Source: a virus. Taken from it: DNA of 29,036 nt. Positions within the stretch are counted from its first letter, which is position 1. Every line of letters begins with the position of its first letter. Below, piece after piece: positions 1 to 6,573 of the stretch. The DNA lies in the IMG/VR virus record IMGVR_UViG_3300028840_003668, positions 1-29,036 of that record; one strand, given 5' to 3'. Made by a program: the position numbers and the translations under genes. The notes under the pieces were generated by a model. That model did not search any database. It saw only the letters and a program-made list of their open reading frames with translations, and was not told where the DNA came from.

Positions 1-1
1 A

Positions 2-403
2 ATGATCCGATCAGTTACACTGTCAGAAAAACAGATCGAAAAACTGCCTCCGATCTCCGTTATTGAGTGGGATCTGAAAGATTTGAAAGCAATGAAACCC
101 AGAAACCGGGCAGACTGTGAAAGAATCCCCAGGCCCTGCCCGTTTGTTTCATGTAGGTATCATCTTTACTGTGATATAAACCAAAAAGGATCCCTGAAGT
201 TGAACTTTCCAGATCTTGAACCGTGGGATCTGATCGTATCATGTGCCCTTGACGTTGCAGATCTCGGGGGCTGTACTCTGCAGGAAATTGGGGACGTTCT
301 GAACATAACCCGGGAGAGAGTCCGGCAGGTTCAAGATATGGCAATGAAAAAATTAAACAGAAAATACAGAATACAATTTTTATTTCAGGAGGTTTTGAAA
401 TGA
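2..403 (+). CDS. Sigma-70 region 4-like DNA-binding phage regulator
   Basis: Small protein of about 133 residues whose C-terminal third (about residues 88-122) reads as a sigma-70 region 4 helix-turn-helix: TLQEIGDVLNITRERVRQV, followed by a basic helix. No sigma regions 2 or 3 are present, so it is not a complete sigma factor. The middle has Cys46, Cys51 and Cys57 in a CPFVSCRYHLYC stretch, which might bind metal. I recall similar small proteins in phages and prophages of delta-proteobacteria-like hosts. A likely role is DNA-binding transcription control of phage genes, but this is inference. The ATG lies at base 2, so the true start could be upstream of the window and the gene may be 5'-truncated here. 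Its stop overlaps the next start (ATGA). Confidence 0.7.
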   Translation: MIRSVTLSEKQIEKLPPISVIEWDLKDLKAMKPRNRADCERIPRPCPFVSCRYHLYCDINQKGSLKLNFPDLEPWDLIVSCALDVADLGGCTLQEIGDVLNITRERVRQVQDMAMKKLNRKYRIQFLFQEVLK

Positions 404-612
404 AATCATTAAAGATTGAAATAAAAACCTGTTATGAATGTAAGTATATAAGATGGACAGATTTTGAAGATCCTTCAAAATATTATTGCTATCACCCTGA
501 TATGATATTTCACAATAAAAAGGCCGGAGAATTACAAGGGACATTGATCGGCATTTGGAAAGATGTAAGCAATGATATTTTTGTAAATTGCCCGTTGCCG
601 GATGTAAAATGA
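400..612 (+). CDS. Cys-rich small phage protein, putative zinc-binding
   Basis: A 70-residue protein with an N-terminal CYEC (C-x2-C), then YYCYHPD and a terminal NCPLPD. The order CxxC, YCxHP, CPLP recurs in many small phage proteins of unknown function and suggests a four-cysteine metal site. The start is well supported: a strong ribosome site (aggagg) lies 8-13 bases upstream and the ATG overlaps the preceding stop as ATGA. The stop in turn overlaps the helicase start as ATGA, so it sits inside a tightly coupled operon. Function unknown. Confidence 0.7.
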   Translation: MKSLKIEIKTCYECKYIRWTDFEDPSKYYCYHPDMIFHNKKAGELQGTLIGIWKDVSNDIFVNCPLPDVK

Positions 613-2156
613 ATCTTCGGCCATATCAAAAACAAGCCTTTGAAGAAGTTCGATCGGCCTTCAGGGATCACGATCGGATCTGCCTGCAGATGCCCACGGG
701 GGCAGGCAAAACGGTTTTATTCTCTGACATGGTAAAACATGCAGCCCGGAAGGAAAATCAAACCTGGATCCTTGTTCCCAGGAATGAATTACTTTTGCAG
801 GCCTCGGATCAGCTTGCAGAGATTGGAGTAAATCACGGAATCATTGCAGCCGGGCACAATGAATCAAGGGCATATAGAACCCATATTGTGAGCAGTAACA
901 CATTGATCAGACGCTGGGATAAAATCAAAAAGCCCCCCAGATTTTTAATTATTGATGAATCACATTTGTTTTACAAACGGCAGATCGAAATAATAAAACG
1001 GTTTCCAGATACCAAGATCCTGGGGGTTACTGCAACTCCGGAACGCCTTGACGGCCTGGGGCTGAATGAAATTTATGAAACACTGATTGAAGGCCCTGGA
1101 ATGCAGACACTGATCGAGCTGGGTTTTTTATCTCCGTTCCGGTATTTCTGCCCCCCACTGCAGGGACTGGATCAAATCCATAGAAAAGGGACAGACTACA
1201 ACCCGGACGAACTAGCAGAGTTATTGACAAAACGGCAGATATACGGGGACGCGATCCGGCATTATCGAAAATATGCACATAACAAGCCGGCCCTTGTGTT
1301 CTGCCGTTCTGTAAAGGCAGCGGCTGAAACGGCTGAAAGGTTTTCTGAAGCCGGTTACAGGTTTGAAAACATTGACGGCCGGATGAATTATAAACGACGG
1401 AAAACACTGATCGAAGGGCTCAGGGCCGGCCGGCTGCATGGTTTGACTTCATGTGAACTCGTAACATACGGCCTTGACGTTCCCAGGGTTGAAGCGATCA
1501 TAATGCTGAGGCCTACGCTTTCAACTGCCTTATATTATCAGATGATCGGCCGGGGCCTCAGGCCTTTCATGGAAGGCGGATACATAAAAAGAGAATGTAT
1601 CATTCTGGATCATGTCAATAATCTGCTGGAACACGGGCACCCCCTGGCCTTCCATGCCTGGAGGTTCAAGGGAACCGAAAAACGGCATAAAAGGAAGGAT
1701 TCCAATATAAGTATAAATTTAAGGCTCTGCCCTGAGCTTGATTTTATGTATTGCGATCGGCCCAGCTGCCAGAACTGCCCACACGGAAAAACAGGGGCCC
1801 AGATTGCCCAGAGACGGGCAGATCTGGAACAAATTGAAGGATCACTAAAGGAGATAAAAAGCCCCGTAGAATGGAAATCAAGGCCTTTCTGGGAAAGGCG
1901 GGATTATGTGGATAAAATCAACGCTGAAATTGAAAGTTACCACAGAAAGCCGGGGCCGGGCCCGGTTGAAGAACTGATCGGGATCGCTGATGCCCTGGGC
2001 CGGGATCCCATGTGGGTTTATTGGAGATTATCCGAAGGGCAAAGGCTTGTAAATGTTTCCTTGCTTCATGAAATTGCCAGGATCAAAGGATATAAACCCG
2101 GCTGGGCCCACTTTCGCGGGGAAGCCGTCCGGAAACGGCTGAAGCGTACAGCCTGA
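609..2156 (+). CDS. Superfamily 2 DEAD/DEAH-box helicase
   Basis: A 515-residue SF2 ATPase of the XPB/Ssl2-like type. Visible motifs: Q-motif region LRPYQ at residues 3-7, Walker A PTGAGKT at 29-35, motif II DESH at 116-119, motif III TATP at 141-144, and motif VI QMIGRGLRP near residue 310. Between the helicase core and the C-terminus is a cysteine cluster (CPELDFMYC, CQNC) that could form a small zinc site. The last ~100 residues are not recognised. It probably unwinds or remodels phage DNA during replication or recombination. I chose the ATG at 609, not the in-frame ATG at 588, because 609 overlaps the upstream stop as ATGA and the family begins with the LRPYQ segment. The motif order is complete, so it looks functional. 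Confidence 0.9.
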   Translation: MNLRPYQKQAFEEVRSAFRDHDRICLQMPTGAGKTVLFSDMVKHAARKENQTWILVPRNELLLQASDQLAEIGVNHGIIAAGHNESRAYRTHIVSSNTLIRRWDKIKKPPRFLIIDESHLFYKRQIEIIKRFPDTKILGVTATPERLDGLGLNEIYETLIEGPGMQTLIELGFLSPFRYFCPPLQGLDQIHRKGTDYNPDELAELLTKRQIYGDAIRHYRKYAHNKPALVFCRSVKAAAETAERFSEAGYRFENIDGRMNYKRRKTLIEGLRAGRLHGLTSCELVTYGLDVPRVEAIIMLRPTLSTALYYQMIGRGLRPFMEGGYIKRECIILDHVNNLLEHGHPLAFHAWRFKGTEKRHKRKDSNISINLRLCPELDFMYCDRPSCQNCPHGKTGAQIAQRRADLEQIEGSLKEIKSPVEWKSRPFWERRDYVDKINAEIESYHRKPGPGPVEELIGIADALGRDPMWVYWRLSEGQRLVNVSLLHEIARIKGYKPGWAHFRGEAVRKRLKRTA

Positions 2157-2215
2157 CTGTAATAGACAAGGCCGGGGCCTATGGGATAAGATCCGAGGGG
2201 AAAGGAGCAAAATAC

Positions 2216-2590
2216 ATGCTTGAAAATATCAAAGAATTTTATACAAAAACAAAGGCCTGGTTTTTAGGCCTTCCCTGGTACTTGAAAATAATATTATTCA
2301 TTCCGATCGTTGCCCTTGCAATCCTGTTAATTCTGCCCTATGCCTTGACGGCTTCAGGGCCTGGTAAGGGTATCAGGGAACATGAAGCCGTAGTTGATAC
2401 GGCGATCGACGATCTGAAGGAAAATATTGAGATACAGAAAAAGGAGATCGCAGAAAGGAAAAAATACATTTTGAAAAATCTGGAACTTGCCGATCGGGTT
2501 GATTCAGATACCCTGAAAAGGAAGGAAAGGATCTTACTTGCTGAAAGTATGGAAGAACTGGACAAATTGCAAAAGGAGTTTGATTTATGA
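2216..2590 (+). CDS. Single-pass membrane protein with coiled coil
   Basis: A 124-residue protein with one strong hydrophobic segment (about residues 21-45, ...IILFIPIVALAILLILPYAL) and a charged Lys/Glu-rich helical tail (about 60-124) with heptad-like spacing. A ribosome site (aaaggag) precedes the ATG. The 60-base gap from the helicase holds a short aggcc/ggcct dyad. Topology resembles inner-membrane spanin or lysis-accessory proteins, but no family is recognised. It sits with a second membrane coiled-coil gene (2745-3185), so a joint envelope role is possible. Its stop overlaps the start of the next small gene. Confidence 0.65.
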   Translation: MLENIKEFYTKTKAWFLGLPWYLKIILFIPIVALAILLILPYALTASGPGKGIREHEAVVDTAIDDLKENIEIQKKEIAERKKYILKNLELADRVDSDTLKRKERILLAESMEELDKLQKEFDL

Positions 2591-2748
2591 AATATATTTA
2601 CATGTGGGGCAATAATCCAATTAGGGCAAAATACAAAGGCAAAATCTGCCGTGTTCTTCAACGATTTGCCCTGAATAGCATTCTGATTGAATTTGAAAAT
2701 GGCGATCGGCTGATAACAAGCCGGAACGCATTAAGGAAAATATCATGA
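2587..2748 (+). CDS. 53-residue conserved phage miniprotein
   Basis: A short reading frame of 53 codons, ATGA-coupled on both sides: its ATG overlaps the stop of the membrane protein and its stop overlaps the ATG of the secreted protein. The product begins MKYIYMWGNNPIRAKYKG and ends SRNALRKIS. From memory, the pattern WGNNP...KG..CRVL...N...IEFE.G....SRNALR recurs in many Mu-like prophages as a ~50-residue hypothetical protein, probably a small beta-barrel. The double start/stop overlap plus the conserved pattern make it a real gene despite its size. Function unknown. Confidence 0.75.
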   Translation: MKYIYMWGNNPIRAKYKGKICRVLQRFALNSILIEFENGDRLITSRNALRKIS

Positions 2749-3185
2749 AAACCGGAATAATATTTTTTATGCTCTGCCTGTTGACAATGCCGGCAACGGC
2801 TCAGGCTGAAGAACGGATCAGGCTGCCGGAAGTTCAGACGCTGGAGATCGAAGGGCAGGCAATGAAATGTTTTAACGTTGAGCAGTATAAAACAGTGATT
2901 CTGATCGCGTCTGAATACAAAGGCCTGTTTGAATGGAGGGAGAAAACTGAAAGAACCCTGAAGCTGTATGAACTGCAGATCCGGGCATTTGAAACCCAGC
3001 TTTTGCATTATGAATCAATCATGGATATTCAGGAAAAGGATCGGGAATACCTCACAAACAGGATCGACGATCTGATCAAGGATCGGGCAGCCCTGAAGCT
3101 GGGATCGGATATTGAGAAATATATTTTATACGCTGTAAATGCTGCCCTTGCTGCAGGCCTGATCACTCTGGCAGTGAAACAATGA
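2745..3185 (+). CDS. Secreted/membrane coiled-coil protein, lysis accessory candidate
   Basis: A 146-residue protein with a clear N-terminal signal peptide (MKTGIIFFMLCLLTMPATAQA, probable cleavage after residue ~21), a helical charged middle (about residues 55-120), and a C-terminal hydrophobic segment (about 122-143, YILYAVNAALAAGLITLAV). The periplasmic coiled coil with terminal membrane anchor is what one expects of an envelope-spanning phage protein such as a spanin-like component, but the family is not recognised. It is the last plus-strand gene and runs 23 bases into the 3' end of the opposing VRR-NUC gene. No terminator hairpin separates them. Confidence 0.6.
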   Translation: MKTGIIFFMLCLLTMPATAQAEERIRLPEVQTLEIEGQAMKCFNVEQYKTVILIASEYKGLFEWREKTERTLKLYELQIRAFETQLLHYESIMDIQEKDREYLTNRIDDLIKDRAALKLGSDIEKYILYAVNAALAAGLITLAVKQ

Positions 3186-3522
3186 TTTCATAACGGCCCC
3201 CCATTTTCTCGATCACTTCCCTGAATTTTTTCTGATACTTTGTAAGGCTGCCGGAGGCCTTGACTTCCACGGCCAGAAAACGGGCAATTTTCTTACCTAC
3301 CATGTCCGGAGTGATCTCTATTTCTTCCCAGCCTGCAAGATCGGGCCAGCCTTTCGGGGCTGCCCTGAAAATCCGGGGCCTCTGTAGCATCATTAGATCA
3401 CGTTCTTTAATGACTCCGGCAGGCTTGCCAGCGTACCCCATGCCGGCGTTAATTCTGAACAACCTTCGATCAGGGGGCAGATCTTTCAGGATTTGTTTTA
3501 TTATGAGCTGTTCTTTTGTCAT
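3163..3522 (-). CDS. VRR-NUC domain nuclease
   Basis: A 119-residue protein that is essentially one VRR-NUC (PD-(D/E)XK) domain. Catalytic signature: GWPDLAG (Asp61), then FLAVEVKASG (Glu86, Lys88), then Gln97, in the usual D...ExK...Q order, preceded by the RINAG segment at residues 23-27. Phage proteins of this type are thought to act as structure-specific nucleases or Holliday-junction resolvases. It is the last gene of the minus-strand late operon, its start lies inside the 3' end of the transglycosylase gene, and its 3' end overlaps the convergent plus-strand operon. Family assignment is firm, substrate is inferred. Confidence 0.85.
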   Translation of the reverse strand: MTKEQLIIKQILKDLPPDRRLFRINAGMGYAGKPAGVIKERDLMMLQRPRIFRAAPKGWPDLAGWEEIEITPDMVGKKIARFLAVEVKASGSLTKYQKKFREVIEKMGGRYEIIVSLPE

Positions 3523-4036
3523 TAAGGGCAGCCTTCAACTTTCTGAGTAATCGGCCTTTGACTTTTCCCAGTTCAGGATCGCAACGGGCCGATCTGTAAT
3601 GGCCGTAAATTTGCTCCCAGGTTGCCGGCTTTTTTCCTTTTTCAGTGCAAATCATGATTGCAATTGCCAGCCTTCGGGCCCCGATCTCAATATTGGCCGA
3701 ATACTGATCCAGATATTTTTGAGCTTCAACGGCATAACGGGCATAAAGTTGATACATGCCCACCTCCCCCTTTTTGCCTACTGCATCCATATGAAAGGAA
3801 GATTCCGTAAAAGCCAGGGCGATCATTGCATCAATATCAACCCCGTGTTTTCGGGATTTCTCAGCAATGATCCGGCCCAGATCTTCAGCACAAGCAAAAC
3901 GATAATCTGAAGGCCTGACTTCCTGATCCTTCAGTATCCAGATGATCCCACGGGTTGCCCGGATATAATCAGCCATAAGATCCGGAGCTGCCCCCAGGGC
4001 CAGAATGGCCAGTATTAGCAGAAATATTTTTTTCAT
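3470..4036 (-). CDS. Lytic transglycosylase (SLT domain), endolysin or tail-associated
   Basis: A 188-residue muramidase-type protein. It has an N-terminal hydrophobic signal or anchor (MKKIFLLILAILALGAAPDL) and an SLT/lysozyme-like domain: catalytic Glu78 in FTESSFH, then GEVGMYQL at 90-97, GARRLA near 119-124 and YGHYRSA near 144-150. It should cleave peptidoglycan glycan strands with 1,6-anhydro ends. The N-terminal segment would export it to the periplasm or anchor it, as in SAR-type endolysins. An in-frame TTG at 4063 would add nine residues. I prefer the ATG at 4036 because it places Met-Lys-Lys directly before the hydrophobic run. Its tail overlaps the VRR-NUC start. Confidence 0.85.
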   Translation of the reverse strand: MKKIFLLILAILALGAAPDLMADYIRATRGIIWILKDQEVRPSDYRFACAEDLGRIIAEKSRKHGVDIDAMIALAFTESSFHMDAVGKKGEVGMYQLYARYAVEAQKYLDQYSANIEIGARRLAIAIMICTEKGKKPATWEQIYGHYRSARCDPELGKVKGRLLRKLKAALNDKRTAHNKTNPERSAP

Positions 4037-4040
4037 GGTG

Positions 4041-4865
4041 TTAAATATTGTATTTGGCTTCAACTATGGCTTTCTGTTCTTCAAGCCAGGCATGTACCTG
4101 ATCGATCTTTTCCTGATCTTCCTTTGCGTCAAAGGTAATTTTTGCCTGGGCCGTAAGCTTCAGCCGATCGATTACTTTTGATTTTTCGTTTTCCCTTGCA
4201 TCGGGCGAAAGGTTGTAAATCCTTTCCTCTTCAATCTGCTGCCTGATTTCGTCTTTATCCTGATCTGTGAGTTCTTCGGATTTTTTCCAGCCTGCCGGGG
4301 GCTTTTCATTAAGCTTTTTAATTTCCCTGGGGTTCCATTCTCCGTTTTCTTTGATCCAGTATTTCAGGCCCCTGAAGTCATGAACTGTTTTCTTATCTCT
4401 TTTTAGTCTGTGATTAGGCCCCATATTTTTGAAGGCTTCCATTAAATCATTGTATTCATCATCTTCGATCACCTCTTCGCCGATCTTGGGTTCGAAATAA
4501 ACCAGATTTTCTGCCTTCAATGCTGAATAACGATCCTTCAATCTTTTGATCAGATCTTTGATCTGTATTACAAGATCTCCCACTTCAAGATCGATCGTCT
4601 GAAGTTCAACAATCAATTTTTTGGCCTCAGGGCTTTCAATATTTCCTTTCTTATCATGAGCGATCAGGGCCTGCATTTTAGGGGCCATTTTTTTCAATAG
4701 TTTATCCCTTTTATCTGCAAGGTTCTTTTTTTCTTCCATGATTGGATCGGCCTCAATTGCTGCCTCTGTTTTCTTCCTCGTTTCAACGGGATCCACACAC
4801 GGACGATCAAAGCCCCTGATCACCTCGATCCCGTCAATTTCTTGCATTATTACAGTTCTTTTCAT
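4041..4865 (-). CDS. Coiled-coil protein next to tail fibre, possible fibre partner
   Basis: A 274-residue, highly charged protein rich in Glu and Lys, with long helical stretches (about residues 28-110 and 190-274) likely to form coiled coils. Start chosen at 4865: an ideal ribosome site (aaaggagg) lies just upstream, whereas the longer frame would reach back into the fibre gene. It follows the fibre gene by 13 bases, the usual place for fibre chaperones or accessory fibre proteins. No recognised domain, and it lacks an obvious Tfa-type motif. Role is inferred from position only. Confidence 0.6.
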   Translation of the reverse strand: MKRTVIMQEIDGIEVIRGFDRPCVDPVETRKKTEAAIEADPIMEEKKNLADKRDKLLKKMAPKMQALIAHDKKGNIESPEAKKLIVELQTIDLEVGDLVIQIKDLIKRLKDRYSALKAENLVYFEPKIGEEVIEDDEYNDLMEAFKNMGPNHRLKRDKKTVHDFRGLKYWIKENGEWNPREIKKLNEKPPAGWKKSEELTDQDKDEIRQQIEEERIYNLSPDARENEKSKVIDRLKLTAQAKITFDAKEDQEKIDQVHAWLEEQKAIVEAKYNI

Positions 4866-4878
4866 TTTGAGGCCTCCT

Positions 4879-5712
4879 TTAATACCTGATGCACATACGC
4901 CAGGCAAGGTTTATCATTCGGCTTTCATACTCAGAATGTAAAAAAGAATATGAACAAGTTGAAGTCATTGTATGAGCGAAAACTTCAGTATTTGCCGGAT
5001 CAAGCGTTATCTGGAAAATATCAAACGGGCCGCCAACGTCCCCAGTTTGAACAGTATATACAATTCCCCGCCAGTCTGGATCATCCCACCATTCTGTACG
5101 GTGACAATGCGCCCAAACGGCCGAAAGCTGCAGATCTCCGATCTCCCTCTGGGTTGCAGATTCCAGAAACCACGGATCAGCCCCTGCCCCTGTTGGATCA
5201 AATCCTCTGATTGCAACTCCTCGAGAATCAGGCAGCTGCAAATAAGGGCCGGCCGTGTTTCTGACTGCTCCGCCTGCATCTGAAGAGTGATAAAATGAAG
5301 GGGCCGTGGGGTTTCTGGCATTCCCACAATAAACAACTTTATCAAGCTCAGGATAATTTGCTATTAAAACACCCTGGCCCAGCATTTCCAAAAGTCTTAC
5401 ATCCTCACTTGAAGGGTTTGAAAATGTACCTGAGGCGTTATCTTGCCCAGCCCAGAAAATAACTTCCCCGGCATATCCTGAAATCCTCCGGATCGCTTCA
5501 TATGCCTGGGATCCGTTTGACACGCTTTCAGTCAAGGCGTTTGGTACTTGGTTTGATTCATCCATGAGAACTTGACGGGCCCCCCATAGATCATCAATTA
5601 CCGATTTGATCCAGGGTGTTCCGTCCGTTGCCCCCGGGCCCGTTGCATTCTGTGCAACTGTATTCGGAAAAGCTCCCACGGTATAAGGGATCGTGGTTTG
5701 GTAATCTATCAT
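4879..5712 (-). CDS. Tail fibre, collar-domain type
   Basis: A 277-residue receptor-binding fibre candidate. The C-terminal half shows the phage tail-collar pattern: LQLPDSRGVAIRGFD, a short Gly/Ala stretch, QREIGDLQ, histidines in WAHCHR, and the closing ESRMINLAWRMCIRY typical of fibre tips. The N-terminal ~90 residues probably attach to the baseplate. A good ribosome site (cggagg) precedes the ATG. It lies directly after the YmfQ-type baseplate gene, the standard Mu-like position. It is short for a fibre, so it may be a compact tip or be joined by another fibre protein outside the window. Confidence 0.8.
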   Translation of the reverse strand: MIDYQTTIPYTVGAFPNTVAQNATGPGATDGTPWIKSVIDDLWGARQVLMDESNQVPNALTESVSNGSQAYEAIRRISGYAGEVIFWAGQDNASGTFSNPSSEDVRLLEMLGQGVLIANYPELDKVVYCGNARNPTAPSFYHSSDAGGAVRNTAGPYLQLPDSRGVAIRGFDPTGAGADPWFLESATQREIGDLQLSAVWAHCHRTEWWDDPDWRGIVYTVQTGDVGGPFDIFQITLDPANTEVFAHTMTSTCSYSFLHSEYESRMINLAWRMCIRY

Positions 5713-5730
5713 TTTATTTTCCTCCGTTTT

Positions 5731-6573
5731 TTATATGTAATTTATTATCAGCCCGGCCCACGTATGCAGGGGCTTATGTCTCAAAATAATTCTCTTCAGC
5801 TCTGGAACCCTTTCATTAGGAACATCCCCAGGGACGGCCCGAGGAACCGGGGGATTAAGATCCCAGCCGCTGAAGGATTTTGCAACAAAGAAAATTAACG
5901 GCCAGCGGCCGGGCCGATCTGGAACTGGATAAACTTGTATCTGTCTTTTCATTGCAAGGAAATATCCAGCCGGGGAATATCTCGAGTTTGCAACCATGCC
6001 GGCATATCCGGCAACGCATAAATATTCTGGGGCCTGGCAGGCCATAGGAAAAGGAGCAAGCCCACAAGGCCCGAGTAATTCCCCGTTTACTATAAGTTCC
6101 CCGCCTGCATCCCAGCCGGCCCGGGCAAGGATCGGGCCGCCCAGGTTATAACCTGCATAGGCAATATCCCCGCCTGCAACTACCCAGTATCTAGTTCCTA
6201 ATATAATATTAGGATCGATCGCCGGATCATTCGATTGAACCACAAGATCAAAACCTGCATCCTGGATCCTTTGCTGCATATAATCCAGGCCAAAGCCGGC
6301 TTTTGCATAAACCCTTGAATGAAGTTGCTGCCGCCTTACCTCTTCTGATAAATTATCCTGGCTTAATATTCCATATTCATATTCAAGATCTTCAAGGGCC
6401 GTGGTTTTATACGGTTCTCTTACATATGCAAGGGCCTGCATAAAATCATATGAATCTTTTGCATTGTCCGCCTTCCCGTCAAGTAACTTGTCAAAATCAC
6501 CGTCCGGATCCGGGTTCCATAACTGCCCGTCTGGTAATAAAGCGTCAAGTGTGTGTCTCATATCAAGGGACAT
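5731..6573 (-). CDS. Baseplate protein, YmfQ/DUF2313 (Mu gp48-like)
   Basis: A 280-residue tail protein. The start region (LDALLPDGQLWN, then a helical EDLEYEYGI segment and REQ-like RRQQLHSR) and the end (RIILRHKPLHTWAGLIINYI) fit the YmfQ/Mu gp48 family, which acts at the baseplate edge and connects to fibres. The family core is usually nearer 200 residues. The extra length is a Gly-rich middle (about 125-200, with YNLGGPILARAG and GELIVNGE), which I recall in several phage members. It overlaps the baseplate J gene by 11 bases. Confidence 0.8.
   Translation of the reverse strand: MSLDMRHTLDALLPDGQLWNPDPDGDFDKLLDGKADNAKDSYDFMQALAYVREPYKTTALEDLEYEYGILSQDNLSEEVRRQQLHSRVYAKAGFGLDYMQQRIQDAGFDLVVQSNDPAIDPNIILGTRYWVVAGGDIAYAGYNLGGPILARAGWDAGGELIVNGELLGPCGLAPFPMACQAPEYLCVAGYAGMVANSRYSPAGYFLAMKRQIQVYPVPDRPGRWPLIFFVAKSFSGWDLNPPVPRAVPGDVPNERVPELKRIILRHKPLHTWAGLIINYI

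Noticed and set aside
1027-1407. 126-residue minus-strand frame in the helicase gene
   Set aside because: Overlaps conserved helicase sequence; the product has no recognisable features.
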